The notes under the pieces are model-generated. The model did no database searches, had not been told where the DNA came from, and worked only from the letters and a program-made list of their open reading frames with translations. Positions 17,019-25,325 of a stretch of DNA of 64,000 nt are shown one piece after another. Origin of the DNA: Thiomargarita sp. (GTDB lineage Bacteria > Pseudomonadota > Gammaproteobacteria > Beggiatoales > Beggiatoaceae); NCBI GenBank assembly GCA_020718845.1, contig DYRG01000001.1, positions 1-64,000 on the forward strand, read 5' to 3'. Within the stretch, counting starts at the first letter, position 1, and each line of letters opens with the position of its first letter. The position numbers and the translations under genes were made by a program.

Positions 17019-17954
17019 TTGATTCCTAAGCGTCAAAAGATTGTGTTCTTGAAACCTCAACCGAAACCCTATTTTGTGAAAAACACTAGCCAAATAACCC
17101 TTCATGATTTTAATTTGGATAATCCAGTAACGGATTCGCCGTTGATTTCTGATCGAGAATTTTCGTTATTTCAAAAGTTTATGTACGACACGGCGGGAAT
17201 TATGCTCACGCCCGTTAAAAAAGTGTTGGTGGCGGCGCGGTTAAATAAACGTTTGCGTCATTATCAATTTAAAAGTTATAACGAGTATTTTGAGTTTGCA
17301 ACTAATGGAACAAATCCAGATGAATTGCAAATGATGATTGATTTGTTGACCACCAATGAAACTTATTTCTTCCGTGAGCCAGAACATTTTGATATTCTTA
17401 AAAATCAAGTACTTCCAAAATGGAAAGACAGCGCGCCCTTTCGAGCATGGAGTGCGGCGTGTTCGTCGGGGGAAGAACCTTACAGCATTGCAATGGTTTT
17501 AATGGATTTTTTTGGTGAAACTATTGAGTGGGAAGTGTTAGGATCGGATATTAGTCGACGGGTCTTAAATATCGCCGAAGATGCGCATTATTCTTTGATC
17601 GAAGGGAAACAGCCTCCGAAACATTATTTAACCAAATATTGCTTAAAAGGCGTGCGGTCGCAGGAAGGAACATTGTTGGTCGATAAGAAAATCCGCAATC
17701 ATGTAAGGTTTGAACAACTCAATTTGAACACACATTTGCCCAATGTTGGATTATTCGACGTGATTTTTTTGAGAAATGTTTTAATATACTTCGATGTGGA
17801 AACCAAACGGCGACTGGTGCATCGTTTGTTGCCTGTGCTAAAAAGTGGCGGACATTGTTTTTTTGGACACGCCGAAAGTTTAGTCGGGATCATGGACGAT
17901 TACATTCATAGCCAAATTTATCCTGTTGCACCAACGGTTTATTGCAAGCGTTAA
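17019..17954 (+). CDS. cheR: Chemotaxis protein methyltransferase
   Basis: CheR methylates glutamates of chemoreceptors with SAM. This 311-residue version has the N-terminal helical domain (FMYDTAGIMLTPVKK), then LLTTNETYFFREPEHFD, the SAM motif AACSSGEEPYSIAMVL, LGSDIS and FDVIFLRNVLIYFD. The start is uncertain: no ATG precedes the conserved region and the frame opens with TTG at 17019 behind a TAA. GTG codons at 17043 and 17076 are alternatives, and no strong ribosome site marks any of them. It leads the che operon. Confidence 0.9.
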   Translation: MIPKRQKIVFLKPQPKPYFVKNTSQITLHDFNLDNPVTDSPLISDREFSLFQKFMYDTAGIMLTPVKKVLVAARLNKRLRHYQFKSYNEYFEFATNGTNPDELQMMIDLLTTNETYFFREPEHFDILKNQVLPKWKDSAPFRAWSAACSSGEEPYSIAMVLMDFFGETIEWEVLGSDISRRVLNIAEDAHYSLIEGKQPPKHYLTKYCLKGVRSQEGTLLVDKKIRNHVRFEQLNLNTHLPNVGLFDVIFLRNVLIYFDVETKRRLVHRLLPVLKSGGHCFFGHAESLVGIMDDYIHSQIYPVAPTVYCKR

Positions 17955-17958
17955 TCTC

Positions 17959-18453
17959 ATGCAAGATATTTTTTTACACCCCGGCGAATTTTATTTCGGG
18001 GATGAACACGTCAAAATTCGTACCTTGTTGGGGTCTTGCGTTGCCATCACCTTGTGGCATCCTCTACGCTTAATTGGCGGTATGTGCCATTATATGTTGC
18101 CTAATCCGAACAAAAGTGATCCACTTCATTTGAATGGTCGCTACGCTGAGGATGCTATCTTGATGTTTTTACAGGAAATTAAAAAATTTCAAACCGTGCC
18201 ATATGAATATCAAGTCAAAGTCTTTGGCGGCGGAAATATGTTTCCATCGTTGAGCAAACCACAAGAAAAAAATATCGGTCAACGCAATATGGATGTGGGA
18301 AAAAAATTACTACAAGAATGCGGGTTTCAAATTCATACCGCGCACATTGGCGGAATTGGGTATCGCCGAATTATTTTTGATATTAGCAACGGCGATGTGT
18401 CGGTTCACCATAACGTCGGCTTACTTCGGCAATTTTCGGACAACTCCGCGTGA
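17959..18453 (+). CDS. cheD: Chemoreceptor glutamine deamidase
   Basis: CheD deamidates glutamine side chains of chemoreceptors and can be a CheC or CheY partner. The 164-residue protein shows RTLLGSCVAITLW with the catalytic Cys and GGMCHYMLP with the catalytic His. I start it at the ATG at 17959, four bases after the cheR stop, because the frame upstream only overlaps cheR. Its TGA overlaps the cheB start. Confidence 0.9.
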   Translation: MQDIFLHPGEFYFGDEHVKIRTLLGSCVAITLWHPLRLIGGMCHYMLPNPNKSDPLHLNGRYAEDAILMFLQEIKKFQTVPYEYQVKVFGGGNMFPSLSKPQEKNIGQRNMDVGKKLLQECGFQIHTAHIGGIGYRRIIFDISNGDVSVHHNVGLLRQFSDNSA

Positions 18454-19544
18454 TGACTTCTAAGAAAATTAAAACGCTTATCGTCGACGATTCGGCTGTC
18501 GTTCGACAAGTTCTCTCAGAGATTTTGCGCTCTGATCGAGAAATAGAAATTATCGCCGCCGCGTCTGATCCGTTGATCGCTATGCAATATATGCAGCGTC
18601 AATGGCCCGATGTGATCGTCCTCGATTTAGAAATGCCGCGCATGGACGGGCTGACTTTCTTGAAAAAACTCATGAGCGAACATCCAACCCCCGTCGTGGT
18701 GTGTTCATCGTTGGCGGAAAAAGGCGCGGCGATCACCGTTCAAGTTCTCGCGGCGGGCGCAGTCGATGTCGTCACGAAACCCAAATTGGGCGTGCACGGC
18801 TTTTTGTATGATAATAAAAACAATTTAATCGATGTGGTCAAAGCGGCTTCGCGGGCAAATATTCGGATTCTCAAACGCCACGCCGACGTTGCCAACCTTC
18901 TGTCGCCCGCGCCCAAATTAAGCGTCGATGCGATGATCGACCCACCAAAAATGCTCGGATCGTTAAAATTCAACACCGAACGGGTGATCGGGATCGGCGC
19001 ATCGACTGGCGGAACGCAAGCCATCGAACATATTTTGCGAAGTTTGCCCTTACAATGCCCGGGGGTTGTGATTGTCCAACATATGCCAGCGGGATTTACC
19101 AAAGCGTTTGCGGATCGCCTAAATACAGTGTGCCAAATCGAGGTCAAAGAAGCCGAACAAGGGGATCGAGTTCAACAAGGTCGAGCGATTATTTCTCCAG
19201 GTGATAAACATATGTTGTTGAAAAGACAGGGAAATCAATATTCAGTTGAATTAAAAGATGGACCCTTAATTAATCGGCATCGTCCGTCGGTGGATGTGTT
19301 ATTTAGATCGATGGCACAAAGCGCAGGCAAAAATGCGGTCGGCGTGATTTTGACAGGCATGGGTGACGATGGCGCACGCGGACTCGGCGAAATGCACCAA
19401 GCGGGCGCGTTTTGCATTGCCCAAAACGAAGAAACCTGCGTAGTCTACGGAATGCCCAAAGAAGCCGTCAAACGCGGCGCGGCTGATGCTATTTTGCCCA
19501 TCGAAGCCATTGCGCAACATTTATTAAAGGCAGAACTCCCATGA
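18453..19544 (+). CDS. cheB: Protein-glutamate methylesterase/glutaminase
   Basis: CheB removes receptor methyl groups and opposes CheR. The 363-residue protein has a receiver domain (LIVDDSAVVRQVL, acceptor Asp in VIVLDLEMPRMDGL near residue 56) and a C-terminal esterase domain with catalytic Ser in GIGASTGGTQA, His in VQHMPAGF and Asp in LTGMGDDGARG. It overlaps cheD and the STAS gene by a few bases at each end, so the genes are translationally coupled. The gene is GC-rich for this window. Confidence 0.93.
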   Translation: MTSKKIKTLIVDDSAVVRQVLSEILRSDREIEIIAAASDPLIAMQYMQRQWPDVIVLDLEMPRMDGLTFLKKLMSEHPTPVVVCSSLAEKGAAITVQVLAAGAVDVVTKPKLGVHGFLYDNKNNLIDVVKAASRANIRILKRHADVANLLSPAPKLSVDAMIDPPKMLGSLKFNTERVIGIGASTGGTQAIEHILRSLPLQCPGVVIVQHMPAGFTKAFADRLNTVCQIEVKEAEQGDRVQQGRAIISPGDKHMLLKRQGNQYSVELKDGPLINRHRPSVDVLFRSMAQSAGKNAVGVILTGMGDDGARGLGEMHQAGAFCIAQNEETCVVYGMPKEAVKRGAADAILPIEAIAQHLLKAELP

Positions 19545-19873
19545 TGCACGTCGATATTGAAGAATTAAATAATTTTTGTATAGTTGAGGTTAAAGGAGGC
19601 GTAACTTTATCGTATGCCTCTGAATTAAAAGAAGTATTATTAGAATCTATTGCAAATCACCCCGACATCGAAGTCCGTTTGCATGATATTAATGAAATCG
19701 ACACTGCTGCGATTCAAACTTTATGGCTCGCCAAACGTGAAGCGCGTCAAGCTAATAAAACCTTGCGTTACGTTGATCATAGTCCAGCCGTGATAGAATT
19801 GTTACAAATATATAATTTAATTGAAGAATTTGCCGATCCGCTTCCCGACAATTCCAATAGTGAGGAAGGCTAA
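19541..19873 (+). CDS. STAS-domain protein in the che operon
   Basis: A 110-residue single STAS domain (anti-anti-sigma/SpoIIAA fold). The loop that normally holds the phosphorylatable Ser reads INEIDTAAIQTL, so a Thr stands there. Its start overlaps the cheB stop (ATGATG) and cheA begins three bases after its end, so it is cotranslated with both. Possible roles are a phospho-switch coupled to CheA or an adaptor; neither can be decided. MlaB-like or anti-sigma factor function is less likely because no such partner genes are near. Confidence 0.75.
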   Translation: MMHVDIEELNNFCIVEVKGGVTLSYASELKEVLLESIANHPDIEVRLHDINEIDTAAIQTLWLAKREARQANKTLRYVDHSPAVIELLQIYNLIEEFADPLPDNSNSEEG

Positions 19874-19876
19874 ACC

Positions 19877-22144
19877 ATGAGCGTTCAACAATTGCGCAAA
19901 ATCTTTGCAATGGAAAGCGAAGATACTCTCCAACAAATGGAAGATGCCCTCTTAAATCTCGAAAAAAGCGCCGATGATCGTGAAGCCGTGAACGTGGTGT
20001 TTCGGGTTGCGCACACTTTAAAAGGCTCGGCGGCAATCGTGGGATTAGACAACATCTCGGCGTTCACGCATCTCATGGAAAACATCCTTGATCGAGTTCG
20101 AAGTGGCGATTTGGCGGTCAATCCCGATATAATTCAAGTCATGTTGGCGTGTCACGATCATTTGGTGGTGTGGATCGAGCACGACATCGAACAGCCCGAC
20201 ACCGAACAGCCTGAATTACAAAGCATTACGCAAGATTTAAAAGTCCGTTTGCAAGGTTTAATTAGCGCGCCCAAACCTAAAGTCGAACCGCCACAACCTG
20301 TTGTTATTCAAGAAGAAATTATTACCCCCGTTATTGAAAGCACCGCATTAGTTGTGGCGACCGCGCCGCCGATCCCAACTATTGAAATCACCGCCGATAC
20401 GCTCGCACAAACTGCTCATTGGCAAATTTCTTTACGTTTTCATGAAGATGCGTTAAGAAATGGGGTTGAACCGCTGGCGGTGTTGCGCTATTTAAACGAA
20501 CAAGGTCAAGTTTTACAAATACATACGTTATTCGATGCCATGCCCGACGCGGCGATCATGAATCCCGAACATTGTTACATGGGATTGGAAATTGCCTATC
20601 AAATCAACGTTGATCCGTCGGCGGTTGAGGGAATGTTTGATTTGGTGCGCGATTATTGTGAAGTGCGAATTTTACCGCCACACAGTCCGATCAGCGCATA
20701 TTTTCGGATGCTTCGCCGTTTGCCCGAACCCCTTGATCGAATTGGAAAAATTTGGATCGATCAACATACTTTGACGAAAGAAGAATGGACGGCGGGTTCA
20801 CAATTACATTTCCCTGTTGACGACGTGGTTACGATCACGCCTCCGCCACAACCTTCAGAAAACATTACGCCACCACCTCAAACAACGCATAAAAATCCGC
20901 CCGTTTCTTCTGTTAAAGATATTAAAACAAAAACGCAAAAAAACTTACAAGTCGATGCAGAGAAACTCGATCAATTAATTAATTTGGTCGGCGAATTGGT
21001 GATTGCAAATGCGAGCATTAGTTTGTTAATGCAAAAAGGCAAATATGATCGGTTAGGTGAATCTATTTCAACGATGTCGCGTTTGGTTGAGGAAATTCGT
21101 AATAGTACATTAAGAATGCGAATGGTGCATATTGGAAACACTTTTAATCGTTTTCAACGCATGGTGCATGATTTAAGTCGTGATTTAGGAAAAGATATTG
21201 ACTTCGTCATTAATGGCGCAGAAACCGAACTCGATAAAAGCATGGTTGAAAAAATCAATGATCCATTAATGCACTTGGTAAGAAACTCCATTGATCACGG
21301 CATAGAAACACCTGATATTCGGATTTCTCACGGCAAACCAGCGCACGGAACATTACAACTAAATGCGTATCATGATTCTGGCATGGTTGTGATTGAAGTG
21401 AGCGATGATGGAAAAGGATTAGATCGTCAAAAGATTTTACGCAAAGCAACGCAGAAAGGAATTATCCGTCCCGATCAAGAATTAACCGAGCAAGAAGTTG
21501 ATTTGTTAATGTTTGAAGCAGGTATTTCTACGTCGGAAGCAGTCACGGAATTATCAGGGCGCGGCGTTGGATTAGATGTTGTGAAAAGAAATGTCAATGC
21601 GCTAAATGGAACAATCGACGTTTTCAGCCAAGAAAATGAAGGCACACAAGTTCGCATTTGTCTTCCTTTAACTTTAGCAATTATTGATGGCTTTTTATTT
21701 AATGTTGGAAAATCCTCTTTTGTTGTTCCTTTAGATCGGGTTGTGGAATGTGTAGAATTTCCTCCTGAAACACTTGAAAATAAAGAAAACAACTATTTGA
21801 ATTTGCGTGGAAGAATGTTGCCATTAGTTTATTTGCATCAGCTCTTTCAACTTGAAGCAAATCAACCTGAAGAAGAAGTTGCTTGTAACAATATTGTGGT
21901 TGTACGTTATGGTGATCGAGAAGCGGGTTTAGTGGTAAGTTCATTATTTGGGGAATTTCAAGCGGTAATAAAACCGTTAGGAAAACTATTTGAACGCTTA
22001 CACGGAATTTCTGGTGCAACCATTTTAGGAAGTGGAGAAGTTGCTTTAATTTTAGACGTTCCCGCCTTAGTTCGCCATTATGCAAATTTAGATAACAGCG
22101 ATAGTTCTGCACGTCGTTATTATGCTCAACATTATCAAGTGTAA
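19877..22144 (+). CDS. cheA: Chemotaxis histidine kinase
   Basis: This 755-residue kinase has an N-terminal Hpt domain with phospho-acceptor H46 (FRVAHTLKGSAAIVGL), a region of about 165-310 that looks like two related alpha/beta modules in the P2 position, and a Pro-rich linker. Then come the dimerisation helices (LDQLINLVGELVIAN), the ATPase domain (LVRNSIDHGIE, VSDDGKGLD, GRGVGLDVV) and a CheW-like C-terminal domain. It phosphorylates response regulators after receptor input. No CheY-like single receiver is encoded nearby, so CheB or an unlinked regulator must accept the phosphate. Composition drops from GC-rich to AT-rich near position 20900, at the linker. Confidence 0.93.
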   Translation: MSVQQLRKIFAMESEDTLQQMEDALLNLEKSADDREAVNVVFRVAHTLKGSAAIVGLDNISAFTHLMENILDRVRSGDLAVNPDIIQVMLACHDHLVVWIEHDIEQPDTEQPELQSITQDLKVRLQGLISAPKPKVEPPQPVVIQEEIITPVIESTALVVATAPPIPTIEITADTLAQTAHWQISLRFHEDALRNGVEPLAVLRYLNEQGQVLQIHTLFDAMPDAAIMNPEHCYMGLEIAYQINVDPSAVEGMFDLVRDYCEVRILPPHSPISAYFRMLRRLPEPLDRIGKIWIDQHTLTKEEWTAGSQLHFPVDDVVTITPPPQPSENITPPPQTTHKNPPVSSVKDIKTKTQKNLQVDAEKLDQLINLVGELVIANASISLLMQKGKYDRLGESISTMSRLVEEIRNSTLRMRMVHIGNTFNRFQRMVHDLSRDLGKDIDFVINGAETELDKSMVEKINDPLMHLVRNSIDHGIETPDIRISHGKPAHGTLQLNAYHDSGMVVIEVSDDGKGLDRQKILRKATQKGIIRPDQELTEQEVDLLMFEAGISTSEAVTELSGRGVGLDVVKRNVNALNGTIDVFSQENEGTQVRICLPLTLAIIDGFLFNVGKSSFVVPLDRVVECVEFPPETLENKENNYLNLRGRMLPLVYLHQLFQLEANQPEEEVACNNIVVVRYGDREAGLVVSSLFGEFQAVIKPLGKLFERLHGISGATILGSGEVALILDVPALVRHYANLDNSDSSARRYYAQHYQV

Positions 22145-22161
22145 AATTTGGAGAATTTTTT

Positions 22162-22398
22162 ATGCAAATTGCTATAGAACTTCCAAATGATTTTGTTAAA
22201 TTACAATCAATTCAAGAAATTGAGCATGAGATACGCCTTAGTTATGCCTTATGGTTATTTAAAAATGGAAAAATCACGATTTCTAAAGCAGCAAAACTTG
22301 CAAATGTGGATATTTATAGTTTCATTTCTGAATGCAAAAGAAATGAAGTTCCCATTATCAACATAACTAAAGAAGAGTTATTAGAAGACTCGACCTAA
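22162..22398 (+). CDS. UPF0175 family protein, antitoxin-like
   Basis: A 78-residue protein matching UPF0175 (LSYALWLFKNGKITISKAAKLANVD is the predicted HTH-like part). The family is usually found as an antitoxin-like partner of PIN/DUF3368 genes. No intact toxin follows: the 96 bases to cheW hold only a short in-frame stretch reading QVINAVLELAEET. It interrupts the cheA-cheW order, suggesting insertion of a small module whose second gene decayed. It may also be transcribed as part of the che operon. Confidence 0.7.
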   Translation: MQIAIELPNDFVKLQSIQEIEHEIRLSYALWLFKNGKITISKAAKLANVDIYSFISECKRNEVPIINITKEELLEDST

Positions 22399-22494
22399 TA
22401 AAAAACAAGCATTTGAGCAAACAAGTGATTAATGCTGTATTAGAACTTGCAGAAGAAACTATCAATCAATGAGAAATAAAAAAGGAGTTTGTCC

Positions 22495-23037
22495 ATGAAA
22501 CCTTTAACATCCCATCGCCACGCAGTAGAAGTTGAAGAACGCACGGTCAAATACCTTTCTTTTACGCTTGGCAAAGATCATTATGCGGTTGATGTGATGC
22601 ACATTCGCAAAATCGTTGAATATATTGAACCTTTGCACGTTCCATTAGTGCCATCTTTTGTAAAAGGTGTTTTGCATTTGTTAGGCATTGTTGTTCCCGT
22701 AATTGATTTGTCGGTGTATTTTGGCAGCGCTCCCACAGAAATCACTCGTCAAACCTGTATTATCATCGTTGAAATCCATGATAATGGTCGACATTTAGAC
22801 ATTGGAATTGTAGTTGACACAGTGAGCAATGTGGTTGAATTTAGTGCAAAAGATATTTTACCCGCCCCCGATTTTAGTAATCGTTTGAGAAATCATTTTG
22901 TTCAAGGCATGAGCAAAGTCGGTGAACGTTTTATTTTATTATTAGAATTAAACGGTATTTTCTCTCGTGACGAACTCCAATTAGTTCAATCCCTCAAATC
23001 TGAAACCGATGTTAAAGATACTTCTGAGAAAATATAG
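22495..23037 (+). CDS. cheW: Chemotaxis coupling protein
   Basis: A 180-residue CheW linking receptors to CheA. The family core is visible: YLSFTLGKDHYAVDVMHIRK, VPLVPSFVKGVLHLLG, VPVIDLSVYFG and IGIVVDTVSNVVE. A strong AAAAAAGGAG site precedes the ATG at 22495. It ends the che operon, and a repeat element starts within its last codons. Confidence 0.92.
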   Translation: MKPLTSHRHAVEVEERTVKYLSFTLGKDHYAVDVMHIRKIVEYIEPLHVPLVPSFVKGVLHLLGIVVPVIDLSVYFGSAPTEITRQTCIIIVEIHDNGRHLDIGIVVDTVSNVVEFSAKDILPAPDFSNRLRNHFVQGMSKVGERFILLLELNGIFSRDELQLVQSLKSETDVKDTSEKI

Positions 23038-23164
23038 CATTATTACATCGCGTATTCTAAATAAAAATCAATAATCAATTTCTACTAACTTTCAAGGAAG
23101 AGTCCAAGATAGTTTATATTGATGAAAGTTCAATTTAATCCATATATGATGTAATACTGCTATG
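23033..23164. repeat. Short inverted-repeat element, 132 bp, after cheW
   Basis: TATAGCATTATTACATC (23033-23049) and GATGTAATACTGCTATG (23148-23164) are inverted repeats with two mismatches in 17. The left end overlaps the cheW stop codon. The same sequence, ATAGCATTATTACATC, reappears right after the antiporter stop near 47155, so this is a dispersed family. The interior has no gene. Confidence 0.55.
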
Positions 23165-23191
23165 TGAGATTAAAATTAAGAAAGAATGTTT

Positions 23192-25249
23192 CTACACTTT
23201 GGTGAGTTTGGTACGTTGATAAGGAGTTTCAGCGAGAGGTAAAACAGATTTTCCATTCAAATAATTTAGAGAAACCCGAATCGTATCTGCGATAATTAAC
23301 CATAGCACGATCACAAAGAAAATAATTAACCAACCGTCTAATTGTTGATTAAAGATTAATTGAGGAGCAACTTTCGCTTTTTCAGGCGATAAAACACCCG
23401 CCGCGAGTTTCGTCGCCAAATCATTTGCTGCGGCAAAGAAACCAATTCTCACATCAGAACTCATAATCTTTTCATACGACGCAAAAGTTGTAATAGTTAC
23501 TAACCACGCCAATGGAATGCCAGTTACCCATGCGTATTTCAATTTTCCAGACTTAATTAAAATACCCGTTGCAACACATAATGCAATCGCTGCCAGCATT
23601 TGATTTACAATCCCAAAAAGAGGCCACAACAAATTCACTCCTCCATTCGGATCAATAACCCCGATGTATAAAAAATAACCCCAAGCACCTACCACTAATG
23701 CACTACTAAATACAACCGAAGGATACCAAGAAGTTTCTCCCAAAGGTTTCCAAATATTTCCTAATAAATCTTGCAACATGAAACGACCAACTCTTGTTCC
23801 CGCATCAACTGTCGTTAAAATAAACACCGCTTCAAACATAATGGCGAAATGATACCAAACACCCATTAACGATTGCCCAAAAACACTATTAAAAATACTC
23901 GCCATTCCTACCGCTAATGAAGGTGCTCCTCCCGTTCTTGCAAATAAAGTTTTCTCACCCATTTCGTGAGCAAGTTGATTCATTTGTTCAACGGTGACGG
24001 GATAACCCCAAGAGCTAATTGTTGCAACCGCAACCGCTGGATCAGCTCCAACCACTCCCGCCGCACTATTTATTGCAAAATAAACCCCCGGGTCTAATAT
24101 CGTGGCTGCAATCATTGCCATAATTGCGACAAATGATTCTAAAACCATTCCACCATATCCAATCATTCTAATATGTGTTTCATTTGAAATGAGTTTTGGG
24201 GTTGTACCTGAAGAAATTAATGAATGAAATCCAGAAATTGCACCACACGCAATTGTAATAAATACAAATGGAAAAACTTTACCGCCAAAAATCGGTCCCG
24301 TTCCATCGACAAATTGTGTAAAAGCGGGCATTTTGATTTCAGGTTGTAATAACACAATTGCAATTGCTAATAAAACAACTGTGCCGAGTTTCATAAAGGT
24401 CGACAAATAATCACGCGGAGCTAACAATAACCACACAGGTAAAATCGCCGCTGCAAATCCATATGCAATCACTACCCAAGCTAAAGTTAAACCGTCATGA
24501 TCAAATAATTTGCTCAAAGTTGGATGAGCATCGATCCAACCGCCTCCAGCTACTGATAATAATAATAATGCAACCCCTAGAATTGAACCTTCTAATACTT
24601 TACCCGGGCGAATGTTTCTCATGTACAAACCGATTAAAATTGCAATCGGAATAGTGGCTGCAACCGTAGAAGTTGCCCATGCGCTATGTTTCATTGCATT
24701 AACGACTACTAATCCTAAAACGGCAATTAAAATAATCATGATCATAAAGGTTGCAATTAACACTGCAAAGCCGCCAATTGTTCCGAGTTCCTCTCGTGCC
24801 ATTTGACCTAAACTTCTCCCATTTCTTCTCGTGGATAGAAATAAAATGATCATATCTTGAACGCATCCGCCAATTACCGATCCAATTAAAATCCATAATG
24901 TACCGGGTAAGAAACCAAATTGAGCAGCTAAGGTAGGACCGACTAAAGGACCAGGACCTGCAATGGCGGCGAAATGATGACCGAAAACAACCCATTTGTT
25001 GGTCGGAATGAAATCTCGCCCGTTTTCTAATCGTTCGCTAGGAGTGGCGCGGGTTTCGTCGAGGGTAAGAACTTTTGCAGCAATCCACGCGCTATAGAAA
25101 CGGTACATAATTGCGTAAATGCAAATACCTGCAACAATTAACCAAATTGCATTGACGGTTTCTCCGCGATTTAGAGCAATTCCGCCCATCGCCGATGCCC
25201 CAATCAATGATAATATCAATAAAATCAATGCTTTTTTCCATAAGTACAT
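23192..25249 (-). CDS. cstA: CstA family carbon starvation protein, peptide/pyruvate transporter
   Basis: A 685-residue integral membrane protein with well over a dozen hydrophobic segments. The family signatures are visible: NRGETVNAIWLIVAG, NKWVVFGHHFAAIAGPGPLV, GCVQDMIILFLSTRRNGRS, ISGFHSLISSGTTPK. CstA relatives import peptides or pyruvate during carbon limitation, and the exact substrate here cannot be read. Length fits. It is a lone minus-strand gene convergent with cheW. Confidence 0.92.
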   Translation of the reverse strand: MYLWKKALILLILSLIGASAMGGIALNRGETVNAIWLIVAGICIYAIMYRFYSAWIAAKVLTLDETRATPSERLENGRDFIPTNKWVVFGHHFAAIAGPGPLVGPTLAAQFGFLPGTLWILIGSVIGGCVQDMIILFLSTRRNGRSLGQMAREELGTIGGFAVLIATFMIMIILIAVLGLVVVNAMKHSAWATSTVAATIPIAILIGLYMRNIRPGKVLEGSILGVALLLLSVAGGGWIDAHPTLSKLFDHDGLTLAWVVIAYGFAAAILPVWLLLAPRDYLSTFMKLGTVVLLAIAIVLLQPEIKMPAFTQFVDGTGPIFGGKVFPFVFITIACGAISGFHSLISSGTTPKLISNETHIRMIGYGGMVLESFVAIMAMIAATILDPGVYFAINSAAGVVGADPAVAVATISSWGYPVTVEQMNQLAHEMGEKTLFARTGGAPSLAVGMASIFNSVFGQSLMGVWYHFAIMFEAVFILTTVDAGTRVGRFMLQDLLGNIWKPLGETSWYPSVVFSSALVVGAWGYFLYIGVIDPNGGVNLLWPLFGIVNQMLAAIALCVATGILIKSGKLKYAWVTGIPLAWLVTITTFASYEKIMSSDVRIGFFAAANDLATKLAAGVLSPEKAKVAPQLIFNQQLDGWLIIFFVIVLWLIIADTIRVSLNYLNGKSVLPLAETPYQRTKLTKV

Positions 25250-25325
25250 TGCAAAATCTCCTTTGGTAAAATAGAGGAAAGTTTATTTTAACGTGAAAAT
25301 CAAAAAATATATATGTATCTACATA

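Noticed and set aside
22399-22472. Coding-like stretch reading QVINAVLELAEET before cheW
   Set aside because: Too short and without a start or recognised family to list as a gene; mentioned as a possible decayed partner of UPF0175.
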